Shown in pieces: positions 1 to 8,149 of a stretch of 37,467 bases of DNA. The first letter of the stretch is position 1. Each line of letters starts with the position of its first letter. The DNA is taken from the NCBI GenBank assembly GCA_018812625.1, contig JAHJDH010000042.1:1-37467 (forward strand), given 5' to 3'. The notes beneath the pieces were generated by a model. The model saw nothing but the letters and a program-made list of their open reading frames with translations. It was not told the origin of the DNA and did no database searches. Both the position numbers and the translations under genes were made by a program. Source of the DNA: Microcaldota archaeon (GTDB lineage Archaea > Micrarchaeota > Micrarchaeia > Anstonellales > Bilamarchaeaceae).

Positions 1-52
1 GTAGTTTTCGCTCTGACTTAAAATTAATAATCTTTCCCACGTTATAGTGCCG

Positions 53-532
53 ATGTTAAAAAATTCGATCCGAACAGGAATCGCATTTGGATTAACTTCT
101 GCAATCATTACTACTTTGGGATTAATGGTTGGGCTTGATTCAACAACCCATTCCAAAGTAGTAGTTCTTGGGGGGATCCTGATGATTGCAGTCGGAGATG
201 CGCTCTCAGATTCACTTGGTATTCACATTTCCGAGGAATCAAAGAAAACAGATGGAAAATCCGTATGGGAAGCAACTCTATCTACGTTTGCAGCAAAATT
301 CTTTTTTGCATTAACGTTCGTTGTGCCAGTGCTTATTCTGGACCTTCCAACTGCAATGATTGTTAGTATTGTTTGGGGACTTTCTTGGCTTGCAGTTCTA
401 AGCTATGCAATTGCAAGGAATAACAAGGAAAATCCAGTGCATGTTATTGCAGAGCATATAGGAATTGCTCTTGTTGTCATTGTTGGAACTTTCCTGATTG
501 GAGGATATATCGGAACTAGCTTCACAGGATAA
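53..532 (+). CDS. VIT1/CCC1-like small membrane transporter
   Basis: The protein has about 159 residues and four to five hydrophobic segments, resembling the VIT1/CCC1 (DUF125) family of iron/manganese transporters. The N-terminal part (GLTSAIITTLGLMVGLD) and the stretch around AVGDALSDSLGIHISEES match the family pattern of a first helix followed by a small-residue helix ending in an acidic S-E-E-S-like turn. It lacks the cytoplasmic metal-binding domain of plant VIT1 and is shorter than typical members of 200-250 aa. I prefer ATG 53; an in-frame GTG lies at 47. An AT-rich element near 20-32 sits at the right distance for a leaderless promoter. It converges on tRNA-Ser. Transport of a divalent metal is a family inference; the substrate is unknown. 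Confidence 0.6.
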   Translation: MLKNSIRTGIAFGLTSAIITTLGLMVGLDSTTHSKVVVLGGILMIAVGDALSDSLGIHISEESKKTDGKSVWEATLSTFAAKFFFALTFVVPVLILDLPTAMIVSIVWGLSWLAVLSYAIARNNKENPVHVIAEHIGIALVVIVGTFLIGGYIGTSFTG

Positions 533-551
533 GAAAAACGCCGAGAGCAGG

Positions 552-610
552 ATTTTCATCGCTTTAGCACGCCCGCCTTTGGGCGCTTTTTGCTAAAAAG
601 CGCATTTGAA
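552..610 (-). other. T-loop intron of tRNA-Ser (about 52 nt)
   Basis: The T-loop interval between GCAGG and CCTGC is 59 nt, of which 7 (TTCAAAT) belong to the mature tRNA. The exact junction is ambiguous by a few bases because AAAT occurs at both ends. The insert contains a perfect 9-bp hairpin (GCGCTTTTT / AAAAAGCGC, 3-nt loop) and an alternative pairing of TTTAGCA with TGCTAAA that brings the splice sites together. I did not verify a full bulge-helix-bulge motif. Confidence 0.75.
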
Positions 611-650
611 CCTGCAATCCCGAAGGGACCGGTTTTCAAGACCGGCGCAC

Positions 651-692
651 TACCAGAATTCACGTCTTGTGTGAAGATCACTACAAGACTTT
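651..692 (-). other. D-loop intron of tRNA-Ser (about 33 nt)
   Basis: The D-loop between GCAT and GTGC is 42 nt; the conserved GG of the mature D-loop survives near its 3' end (CTGGTA). The extra sequence folds into a hairpin with stem GTCTTG/CAAGAC and inner stem GTGA/TCAC. The exact splice positions are uncertain by several bases. Confidence 0.72.
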
Positions 693-708
693 ATGCGATC
701 TCGGCACG

Positions 709-742
709 AGAATAATTAATTCTGAGTTAAGAGAATTATTCT
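709..742. repeat. Inverted repeat between scpB and tRNA-Ser
   Basis: Nine-base arms AGAATAATT (709-717) and AATTATTCT (734-742) are separated by 16 nt and span the scpB stop codon. The repeat could mark a processing site or weak terminator between the mRNA and the tRNA. No clear TATA box was seen 25 nt upstream of the tRNA, which fits cotranscription with scpB. Confidence 0.4.
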
Positions 743-1191
743 TGGACGAAATACTTCTTAAACTTCTCGGTTAGGAAAAGCTTGGAGCTTCTTCCTGCTT
801 TTTTTGATTTTATATACTCTGCCTGGACAAGCTCTTTGACATCCATGTAGGCTTGAGTTCCGATTTTTTTAACCAAAATGGATTTGAGCATACCGTCATG
901 TTTTGAAATGAATGCAAGAGTTCGAAGAGCACTTTTACTAATTTCAGTATCTTGAGCAAATTCTTTTACTTTGCCAATATAGTCATTGTTAACGCGCATT
1001 GCATATTTGCCGCCAGCTTCAGTAATTTCTATTGCGCTTCCGCGATCATGATATTCAGATTGTATTTCAGAAAGAGCATTCTGGAGATAACCAAGAGCGC
1101 CAATACCAGTAAGGGTCCGAAGCTCTTCAAGAGACATTCCTCTGCCACTGATGAAAAGCGCTGCTTCAATTAACTTCTTTTCTTCTTTCAT
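736..1191 (-). CDS. scpB: Segregation and condensation protein B (ScpB)
   Basis: The 151-aa protein matches ScpB, the winged-helix partner that with ScpA (kleisin) loads on SMC to organise chromosomes. The opening KLIEAALFISGRGMSLEEL is the typical first winged helix of ScpB, and the second half (ISKSALRTLAFISKHDGMLKS) corresponds to the conserved second winged helix, where bacterial ScpB has LSxAALETLAIIAY. The length is at the short end of the family, as is usual in archaea. Its ATG overlaps the stop codon of the upstream kinase gene by ATGA, so the two are translationally coupled. Confidence 0.88.
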   Translation of the reverse strand: MKEEKKLIEAALFISGRGMSLEELRTLTGIGALGYLQNALSEIQSEYHDRGSAIEITEAGGKYAMRVNNDYIGKVKEFAQDTEISKSALRTLAFISKHDGMLKSILVKKIGTQAYMDVKELVQAEYIKSKKAGRSSKLFLTEKFKKYFVQE

Positions 1192-1751
1192 TCTGAAATG
1201 CCTCCATGAATGTCTATTGTTGATGGTCCTGCGCCAAGAAGACGCGATAGTGAATCTGAATAATCTACATCATCGAGCTTTTTCTTATTAAGCTTTATGG
1301 CACTGGCAATAGCATCTGCACACTCTTTCGGAGTTTTAGAAGAAGTATCAAGCTCAAGTGGAGAAACAGAATAGCTTGCCTGGCTTCTCTGGGTGCAATA
1401 ATCAAGTATTTCTGCCATAAGGTTTTCCCGAAGTTTTTCAGCATTATAATTTCGCTCAGATAATCTTTCTCGAAGTACTTCTGGATCTGCTCGAAGCACA
1501 AATACAAAATCAGCAGGAACTTCCAGCTCGCATGCAAGATGCCCTTCTATGATATAATCACTTTTTTCTTCCAGAAATTCAAGGGATTTTTTTAATTTTG
1601 GAATATCTACTTCACATTCTTCTCCTTCGCAGAGATTATTTTGCTCGACATGTTCTTTGATAGAAATAAGTTCCAGCTTTAGCTGTTTTGATAATAGTTT
1701 TGAAATGGTGGTTTTTCCAGTTCCTGGAGAACCAGTAATAACAATTTTCAT
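1188..1751 (-). CDS. AK6/Fap7-family adenylate kinase (ribosome assembly NTPase)
   Basis: The 187-aa P-loop kinase has Walker A GSPGTGKTT at residues 7-15. The segment LRERLSERNYNAEKLRENLMAEILDYC (given here only as its key parts LSERNY and AEIL) matches the lid region diagnostic of archaeal Fap7/AK6 (hCINAP) proteins, which act as adenylate kinase/ATPase in late small-subunit rRNA maturation with uS11. The last about 30 residues extend past the usual family end. It is followed by scpB with a 4-nt overlap and preceded by a 50-nt gap to the PadR gene, whose stop is at 1802. An in vivo role in ribosome assembly is inferred from the family. Confidence 0.85.
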   Translation of the reverse strand: MKIVITGSPGTGKTTISKLLSKQLKLELISIKEHVEQNNLCEGEECEVDIPKLKKSLEFLEEKSDYIIEGHLACELEVPADFVFVLRADPEVLRERLSERNYNAEKLRENLMAEILDYCTQRSQASYSVSPLELDTSSKTPKECADAIASAIKLNKKKLDDVDYSDSLSRLLGAGPSTIDIHGGISE

Positions 1752-1801
1752 ATGATAGATGATAGAACAAATGCTTTTTTAGATATTACAGATTTTAAAA
1801 A

Positions 1802-2107
1802 TCAGAGCTTTTCAGAGAGGAATTTGAAATGAGCTCTGGCAGAATCCAGCGCTTTTTTTCCATCATTAGTGATAGTATAATACTTTCTTCTTTCTTTGAA
1901 TTTTGAAGTGATCAAACCTTCGTTTTCAAGCTTGTAGAGCACAACATAATTCATGATCTTATTTGGCTTAAAGGAAAATTTTGCTTCGATCTCTGAATCA
2001 AGCTCATATGCATAAACAGTAGACTTTTCAGTAAGAGAAAGAATATAGAGCCAAAGATTTCCTGAAGTTAAGAGGCGGTTTAGCCTCTTAATTGGCTTTG
2101 AGCTCAT
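1802..2107 (-). CDS. PadR-family winged-helix transcriptional regulator
   Basis: The 101-aa protein has the PadR layout: an opening helix (LWLYILSLTEKS), then YAYELDSEIEAKF, the recognition region ending in VVLYKLENEGLI, and the wing RRKYYTITNDGKKAL. PadR proteins are dimeric repressors whose C-terminal helix dimerises; this copy has the minimal size. Its start codon overlaps the stop of the 1255-aa protein gene by one base (TAATG), so the pair is translationally coupled. That arrangement suggests it regulates this locus, perhaps the 86-bp divergent promoter at 5875-5960, but no operator was identified. Confidence 0.82.
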   Translation of the reverse strand: MSSKPIKRLNRLLTSGNLWLYILSLTEKSTVYAYELDSEIEAKFSFKPNKIMNYVVLYKLENEGLITSKFKERRKYYTITNDGKKALDSARAHFKFLSEKL

Positions 2108-5100
2108 TAGGACCCATCTCTAGGATCCCCAGGTCTAGGACGCATTGAACGTCTGGTTTTACCCAGAACAGTCGGAGTAGGAGTATCAGATCCAGACGCT
2201 TGAATAAGAGCCTCGTGTCCAAGCCCCATATGCTGCCATCTTCGATCAAGAGTTTCACGTGCAACATCAGCAGCGCCAGGCATTCTTGGTCCATGTTGAT
2301 CTGGAGCAAGAGGAGCACCACCGCGAAGAAGGCCAATCTGACTATTGAGCTCAGCACGTGAGCGCTCAAGTGCAGCTCTTTCAGTCTCATCAATAGTCCC
2401 GCCACTTGCTCTTGCAGCCCGATATTCTGTTCTCACCCGATTGATATCAGTAGCTAGTGAAGTATATTGACTAGCGCGTGCATCATCACCAATTGTTCGG
2501 AAATAACGGGCCTGCTGAGCAGCAGCAGCCATAGCAGTTCCATAATCATGAGACCCATGCTCTGATGTAGCTAACACTCCAATCCGAGTCAATGCATCAG
2601 ATTCTGCCCTAGCCTCTGCACTAACCCTAGCATACCTTGTTGCAACCTCAGCAGCAGGAGGCATAACCCGAAGTGAAATATCAACATTATCCCTCAGAGA
2701 ATCTCCTGGAAGTGCTTGTTGAGGATCAACATTGGGCCTGCCACTTGAATCAATTGTAACTCCATAATGTTCAAGAACCCTGTCGTACATGTGAACTGCA
2801 TATTCATTTCCAGCAGTTGTGTGCATACGGCGTGCATCAATAGCACTTTCAATTGCAGTGGCTCGAGCTCGTTCTAAAGCTTGAACATCTGCTTGCTGTG
2901 GAGTGCCTCCATGCTCTTGAGCACTGGCCTCTACTCTTGTCTCAGCAGCAATTACGGCTTCTGCTTGTTGACGAACTCTTTGCCTAGCAGCTTCCTCAGC
3001 AGCAGCAGTTGCCTGAATTTGATCTTCTGATGGATTGTGCATAGATACTGCCATTTCAGCTTGCTCATATAAATGACCAAGTCCCTGTCTTGCAGTATCA
3101 ATAGCTTGCCGATCAGCAGCAGTCTCTGCTTGGTCTGCAGCAACATTAACAAGCCGGGTTTCAACATAAACATTATTCATTTCAAGATATCCATCTCTTG
3201 CAGCAAGTACTCTCTCAGGAGTGTCAGCAGTTCTGATTCGATCTATTTGCTGCATCGTACCAGTAATAGCACGATATTCCATTGCAGCTGAGGATACATC
3301 AGATGAATAAGCAGATGGATCACGACCAATTAAATCTGCCCGGTTATGTTCATAATCACCTAAACAAGAAGTGTCACCAGCATAAGTTGCAAGTGCAGAA
3401 ATATCTGCAGTGGAATATGCGCGAGCCAGTTCAGGACTTTGGGCGAACTGCTCGCTGAATCCTCCAGTTCCATGAGAACCTGCTTCCTGGAGTCTTTCGA
3501 TTGTATGCTCTGGAACAGAGGCCAGTATGGTATTGGCTCGCTCGATAGATTGTTCCATGCGTACTGCTGTTTGTTCAGCAGTAAGAGGAGGAAGACCTCT
3601 ACGAGCATCGTCTAATTGACCTTCCACCATTAGGTGGTCAACAACCCTGTTTCGAAGTGTGGTCCGGTCCATTACTTCAAGATCAGCAGCACTGCTTGTT
3701 GAAATAACAGCAGAAACAGCATCACGATCACCACTCCTAAGATCACTTCCCTCAAGAGCATGCGCAACTACTGTAGCAGGACGTGCTAATGAGACAGGAT
3801 TGCCCTCAGAATCAGTAGTATATTCGCCAGTTATTACATCGCCAGCTCTTAATGCAGCAGTTTCCTGAACTGTACGCTGTCCACCATAGGGACTATCTTC
3901 TGGAGTTAGGCCAGCATATATTGAAACTCCGTGTGCTCCCAATACATCTTGTTGTGCTTCGCTTGCTATAGTAGCACTCTGTGCACGAGCCGTACTTCTA
4001 TCTGTAGCAGTCATATCATCGGTCATATCGTCTGCTCTTAGTGTTTGAATCATTTGCGCTTCACTTCTTGCAGAAGCTAAAACCATAGCCCTTTGCCCGG
4101 CACGATCTGGATCATCCTGAGCAAGATCAGGATTTCCCATGATTGTTTCGTATGTGCCTACGAATTCAGATGCATTCATGCCAATTGCCAAATCACCAGA
4201 GACACCAGGAGCTCCAATGGCCGGACCTGCAATATTATTCCATTCAACTCTTTCAACACTTCCCTCACTCACAACAAGCGGATTTCTTTGTCCAGTTGCT
4301 GCTTCACCTTCGGCTGGTTGAATTGGAGATCCAACGTTGGATCCATCACGATTCGTAATTGTTGCAGTAAATCCACCTTCGGCAGCTTCTGTTATTGTAA
4401 CAATCCCAATTCCCTCAGGATTAGCTGAACCTCTTTGATCTTGAGGTATAACCCCAGCTGCTTGATATTGAATTCCAACTACGATTCCATCCGAATTAAG
4501 TTGTAGGGTCCTTCTATCACCAACTTGTCCCTCGACTTCTCCAGTAACAATTTCCATGGATTCAATGAAAGTATTTCCTCGAGCATCAGGTTCGCTTCGA
4601 GTAACGGCAGTAACAACAACTTCCCTGCCATCAATAACCATCCTGCAGCCGCCAGTCTCTTCATCTATAGTACTAAGAGCAGCTTGCATATCCTCTCCTC
4701 TTCTCTGATCATGATCAACAAATGCCATGTCAAATAGACCCTGATCAGCATGTATGTAAACAAAACCATCAACAAGACGGCCGACGGATGTTTGAGTTGC
4801 AACAAGAAGAGCCATTCTAAGAAGAGTATTCATTCCTCCTGATCCGACTAATTCAGTTCCACGCACTCCCCCTCCACCTGGAAGGAAAGCCATACCCTGA
4901 GAAGTAGCCTGACCAGAGCTAGCACGACTCTCACCACCTTCAACATCACGAATACTGATTCTTGCATTCATCTGTCTTGTGAAAGACTTGGTATCAGTTG
5001 AGGCACGCAAAGAAGCTTTGAACGCCTTTACACCTTTGCTTGCTCTTTTGATTCCACTATAACCGAAAACTCTTTGCTTTGCAGCAGCTTTTTCAGATTT

Positions 5101-5874
5101 TAAAAGAGCGCCTTTTCCTTTTCCTGCTGTTTTTATTGCAGATCCCACAGTAACAAGAGCACTTATTGCAGCCATTCCTGAAAAGGAATATCCTCTTCCC
5201 CGAGCCTGGTATCTGATGTGTTTTCCAACCTTCATTCCGCCAATGTTAAAGCCTGCAAATGGATTTCTTCCAGTTAAAAAAAGTGAACCTGATAAAAGTG
5301 AGAAAATAATAAGCAGAGGAAGGCAAAGTCCAGGAGTCGCAGCCATTGGTGCTGGCGGAGGAGAATATTCAAGCTGATCAATTGCCGGAAAGTATTTCTT
5401 TGGATTTAAAGTAGCTGGAATTGTTGTTGAAGACGCTCCAAGACCAAGCGGAATTTCATCAACAGAAGTTGCAGATGTTTCTATGTTTGAATAATTAAGA
5501 CAGGCTTCAAAACCACAAACTTCAGATGATGGATCGCAAAATGGACAATAGAGAATCTTGAAATTTATACCTCCAGATTTCCTGGAATTAAAATCAAATA
5601 TGGCAGCGCCTTCATCATCAGTATAAATCCTGTAGAGATCGTTAAGTCCAGTTGCATTTGACATTTGAACAAGAAGAACAAAGTCACTAACAGGCTGCCT
5701 TGATGGACTTACAGAAAGATTTTCATAATAGACATAAATTTCAAGAATCCCCGCATCATCATCCATACTAGTTAGGATATTTGCATCAGATGCATTCTCA
5801 AGTTCGTTGCAAGAAATACAATCAGCAGATAACGCGCCGCAAAACAGTAACAAGATGAAGAGTAAACGTCTCAT
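2107..5874 (-). CDS. 1255-aa signal-peptide membrane protein with giant helical cytoplasmic-type domain
   Basis: I do not recognise this family. Residues 1-17 form a signal peptide (RRLLFILLLFCGALSA). Residues 18-180 form a small exported domain with Cys pairs (CISC, CPFC) and a Pro-rich end. Residues 182-202 are a strong transmembrane segment, followed by a basic Gly/Arg/Lys-rich stretch and a weaker hydrophobic segment at 231-248. The remaining 1000 residues are hydrophilic and rich in Ala, Arg, Glu and Gln, with long predicted helices and many A-x-x-A-E/R patterns. With an outside N-terminus, the large part would be cytoplasmic if there is one crossing. It is divergent from the six-paralogue operon and coupled to the PadR gene. 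A consensus TATA element lies 26 nt upstream of its ATG. A structural or scaffold role for the envelope locus is inference. Confidence 0.75.
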   Translation of the reverse strand: MRRLLFILLLFCGALSADCISCNELENASDANILTSMDDDAGILEIYVYYENLSVSPSRQPVSDFVLLVQMSNATGLNDLYRIYTDDEGAAIFDFNSRKSGGINFKILYCPFCDPSSEVCGFEACLNYSNIETSATSVDEIPLGLGASSTTIPATLNPKKYFPAIDQLEYSPPPAPMAATPGLCLPLLIIFSLLSGSLFLTGRNPFAGFNIGGMKVGKHIRYQARGRGYSFSGMAAISALVTVGSAIKTAGKGKGALLKSEKAAAKQRVFGYSGIKRASKGVKAFKASLRASTDTKSFTRQMNARISIRDVEGGESRASSGQATSQGMAFLPGGGGVRGTELVGSGGMNTLLRMALLVATQTSVGRLVDGFVYIHADQGLFDMAFVDHDQRRGEDMQAALSTIDEETGGCRMVIDGREVVVTAVTRSEPDARGNTFIESMEIVTGEVEGQVGDRRTLQLNSDGIVVGIQYQAAGVIPQDQRGSANPEGIGIVTITEAAEGGFTATITNRDGSNVGSPIQPAEGEAATGQRNPLVVSEGSVERVEWNNIAGPAIGAPGVSGDLAIGMNASEFVGTYETIMGNPDLAQDDPDRAGQRAMVLASARSEAQMIQTLRADDMTDDMTATDRSTARAQSATIASEAQQDVLGAHGVSIYAGLTPEDSPYGGQRTVQETAALRAGDVITGEYTTDSEGNPVSLARPATVVAHALEGSDLRSGDRDAVSAVISTSSAADLEVMDRTTLRNRVVDHLMVEGQLDDARRGLPPLTAEQTAVRMEQSIERANTILASVPEHTIERLQEAGSHGTGGFSEQFAQSPELARAYSTADISALATYAGDTSCLGDYEHNRADLIGRDPSAYSSDVSSAAMEYRAITGTMQQIDRIRTADTPERVLAARDGYLEMNNVYVETRLVNVAADQAETAADRQAIDTARQGLGHLYEQAEMAVSMHNPSEDQIQATAAAEEAARQRVRQQAEAVIAAETRVEASAQEHGGTPQQADVQALERARATAIESAIDARRMHTTAGNEYAVHMYDRVLEHYGVTIDSSGRPNVDPQQALPGDSLRDNVDISLRVMPPAAEVATRYARVSAEARAESDALTRIGVLATSEHGSHDYGTAMAAAAQQARYFRTIGDDARASQYTSLATDINRVRTEYRAARASGGTIDETERAALERSRAELNSQIGLLRGGAPLAPDQHGPRMPGAADVARETLDRRWQHMGLGHEALIQASGSDTPTPTVLGKTRRSMRPRPGDPRDGS

Positions 5875-5896
5875 GCTGAAGATTGAAATTAGTAAA

Positions 5897-5904
5897 TTTA
5901 TAAA
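5897..5904 (-). promoter_or_regulatory. TATA box for the 1255-aa protein gene
   Basis: The palindromic TTTATAAA is centred 26 nt upstream of the ATG at 5874, the normal archaeal TATA-to-start distance, so the transcript is probably leaderless. Confidence 0.55.
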
Positions 5905-5932
5905 TTAGCCTGTTTTTGAAATAAAGAAAACG

Positions 5933-5940
5933 TTTAAATG
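5933..5940 (+). promoter_or_regulatory. TATA-like box for the six-paralogue operon
   Basis: TTTAAATG is centred about 25 nt upstream of the ATG at 5961, giving a leaderless first gene. Together with the opposite TATA box at 5897-5904 it makes a compact divergent control region of 86 bp. Confidence 0.5.
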
Positions 5941-5960
5941 TATGAGTTAGAAGATTTAGC

Positions 5961-7163
5961 ATGCAGTTTTGGAGACTTGGAGTATTATTATTTTTGATGG
6001 CTCCTACTGTTTTTGCTATAGGGGCAATAGATCTTACAGTTGCAGTACCGGGAGTTGCAATGATAGTCATTGCAGTTCTTGTAATATCTAGTATGATGGC
6101 AACTGCAACTTCAAATCCGAGATTAACAGCATGGTCAAAGAGGGAGATTCAGGAATTCATAGTAGGAATTCTTCTTGTTGCAATAGTAATTGCGTTCTTC
6201 ACAGGCGGAGTCCCTGGAGTTAGCATTGCACTGACTGGCAATGCAGATTATTCATCAGCATCCCAGACAATTCTTGATGGATGGATAGCTGGATATAGCA
6301 GCGCATTTGAATACATCATAATTGCAGCAAGCAGAATAAGGGCAGCTGCAACATACGCCCCATACCTCAACATCCCGCTGTGGTATGTTTCAGTTAATTA
6401 TTCAACAAACCCACTTGCAGGAATTGGCATATTATTAGGTAGCTTAAATATGGCCACTTCGGCACTTACTAATGCGATATTCATTGCAGAAGGAATAAGG
6501 ATGATGATTGGGTTTATGAAAGCAACTGGGCCAACAGTGCTTCTTCCGATTGCATTTATTGCAAGAATCATTCCATTTACAAGAAAAACCGGAAACACAC
6601 TTCTTGCGATTGTAATAGGTGGAATGGTATTCCTTCCATTTGGAGTTATCTTCGCAGATGTTCTCAATAGTTCTATAGATATGCCACACCCGAGTATGGA
6701 TACAGATAATTTAACTGCAAAACCGTGGGCAATGACAGTGTTTGAACCCATGTGCGAAACAAAAGTAATCAGACTATTGCTCTCACTAACAGATCCATTA
6801 TTTGCACTTGTTGTATGTCTTCCACTTTACCTCATTCCAGTTGCAGGACCAGGATTGTTTGCTGCATGTTTCCCAGTTGTACAGAATGTTGTATATCCAA
6901 TAATTAACATCATCTTCCAATTGACCGGGGCAGCTTTGATGCTTACGTGGGAAGGAATTTTCGGAACGCCCATAGGATCAGGGGTTTATGTTGATGATGT
7001 TTGGGGAGAGCTGTACCCATTCTTAACAGCTGTAAATAATCTCGTATTAGTTGGATACCTGGATTTCGTATTCATTGGAATAGTGACAATGGCAGGAGCG
7101 CGAAGCATTTCGTCAGTACTTGGAGGAGAATGGTACATGGCAGGAGTACAGAGGTTAATATGA
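5961..7163 (+). CDS. Polytopic membrane protein, paralogue 1 of 6
   Basis: This 400-aa protein has a signal-like first segment (residues 1-19) and several transmembrane helices. It shows the three signatures shared by the six tandem proteins: (a) near residues 51-65, after the first helix, a polar linker with NPRLTAWSKREIQ before the second helix; (b) at 195-230 a motif LPIAFIARIIPFTRKTG followed by a hydrophobic stretch ending in P; (c) a C-terminus with SVLGGEWYMAGVQRLI. It is the first gene of the operon and overlaps the next by ATGA. Function is unknown; a VirB6/TrbL/CedA-like channel subunit is possible because of topology and the TR motif after a helix, but this is weak. Confidence 0.72.
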   Translation: MQFWRLGVLLFLMAPTVFAIGAIDLTVAVPGVAMIVIAVLVISSMMATATSNPRLTAWSKREIQEFIVGILLVAIVIAFFTGGVPGVSIALTGNADYSSASQTILDGWIAGYSSAFEYIIIAASRIRAAATYAPYLNIPLWYVSVNYSTNPLAGIGILLGSLNMATSALTNAIFIAEGIRMMIGFMKATGPTVLLPIAFIARIIPFTRKTGNTLLAIVIGGMVFLPFGVIFADVLNSSIDMPHPSMDTDNLTAKPWAMTVFEPMCETKVIRLLLSLTDPLFALVVCLPLYLIPVAGPGLFAACFPVVQNVVYPIINIIFQLTGAALMLTWEGIFGTPIGSGVYVDDVWGELYPFLTAVNNLVLVGYLDFVFIGIVTMAGARSISSVLGGEWYMAGVQRLI

Positions 7164-8149
7164 GACTCGCATTGTTCTTGCTACTGATGGTTGCGATTTC
7201 ATTCCAAGCATCTTGCCTAGATTTTGGCGATGCTGAGCACACCATACTTTCTGAACAAGGAACAAATATTATCATAGTTTTCATGATTACGGCACTGTTG
7301 ATCGCATCAGCATACATGATTGGAAAAACAATCAACAAAGTAGATTTTGTCGTTTTTGCAAAAGACGAGGCATATCACCTCGGATTCTCATTAGTTGCGC
7401 TCCTCTCAATTGGAGGAGTACTTATATTCTCATGCTATGCCATGGATATGTTCTATGAATCATTATTTGAAAATTTGAGCAGCGAACTTAGTGCAGGTTG
7501 CTACAGTTCATCCGGACAGGGAATGAATGTTGTTTCAAGCTGCTACATGAATAAAATGAAAAAATTCGCAGCAGGTATGTCCGAAAGTTACATTGACCAT
7601 TATATCGATGAGCTTATGGAATCCACATTCACATATAATATCCAGATTCCTCTGCTTACTTCATACTCTTCAACTGCCGGAGCTTTCAGAAAAGTGATAT
7701 CAAATCAATATGATATAATTAACAATTCATTCCTAATCCCAGCATTGATGAGCATAAGCATGCAGAAACTTGCACTTGATTTCATCAATGAAAATGTACT
7801 TCGCTGGATTTTACCTGTTGCATTTTTACTTAGAGTATTTATCCCAACTCGTCCAATGGGCAATGTATTGATTGCTCTGGTAATCGGATTATATGTTATT
7901 GTCCCATTTATGTATGTGTTCAATTATGCAATGAATGATGCCGTCTCTGGAGACTGTCATTTATTTTCAGATGCTATATGCGACTATGTAGTTGATAGTT
8001 ACGATTGTGCAAACACTTGCACTAATTCAGATGGATTTTGGAATGTTGGAAGGCTGATCCCGCAGGCATTCTTCCTGCCAAATTTAACAATTGTAATTCT
8101 AGTGACATTCATGACTTCAATAAATAAGGCTTTGAGGGTGATCGGATGA
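7160..8149 (+). CDS. Polytopic membrane protein, paralogue 2 of 6
   Basis: The 329-aa product starts at ATG 7160, which overlaps the upstream stop (ATGA) and opens a clear signal peptide (RLALFLLLMVAISFQA); an upstream in-frame ATG at 7130 would put a polar extension before it. Signature (a) reads VDFVVFAKDEAYHLG, signature (b) begins near residue 217 with LPVAFLLRVFIPTRPMGNVL, and signature (c) is degenerate (SINKALRVIG), so this copy lacks the GGE/D tail. Two Cys-containing loops, the last just before the final helix (CDYVVDSYDCANTC), probably face outside. It is coupled to both neighbours by 4-nt overlaps. Confidence 0.72.
   Translation: MRLALFLLLMVAISFQASCLDFGDAEHTILSEQGTNIIIVFMITALLIASAYMIGKTINKVDFVVFAKDEAYHLGFSLVALLSIGGVLIFSCYAMDMFYESLFENLSSELSAGCYSSSGQGMNVVSSCYMNKMKKFAAGMSESYIDHYIDELMESTFTYNIQIPLLTSYSSTAGAFRKVISNQYDIINNSFLIPALMSISMQKLALDFINENVLRWILPVAFLLRVFIPTRPMGNVLIALVIGLYVIVPFMYVFNYAMNDAVSGDCHLFSDAICDYVVDSYDCANTCTNSDGFWNVGRLIPQAFFLPNLTIVILVTFMTSINKALRVIG

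Larger units (their letters stand above)
539..705 (-). tRNA. tRNA-Ser(UGA) with two noncanonical introns
   Basis: Read on the minus strand, the acceptor halves GCCGAGA (705-699) and TCTCGGC (546-540) pair perfectly, followed by discriminator G at 539, as expected for archaeal tRNA-Ser. The anticodon arm is CCGGT-CTTGAAA-ACCGG, anticodon TGA. A serine-type long variable arm (CCC-TTC-GGG) follows, then T-stem GCAGG/CCTGC. The D-stem is GCAT/GTGC. The loop between the D-stem strands is 42 nt instead of about 9, and the T-loop interval is 59 nt instead of 7, so both loops carry insertions. Removing them gives a normal tRNA-Ser. The anticodon loop is uninterrupted. It lies 30 nt downstream of scpB on the same strand, and a T5 tract follows at 538-534. 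Confidence 0.88.

Noticed and set aside
539-705. Split or permuted tRNA-Ser instead of an intron-bearing gene.
   Set aside because: Both acceptor strands lie at the two ends in normal order with all arms between, so simple intron removal gives a complete tRNA.
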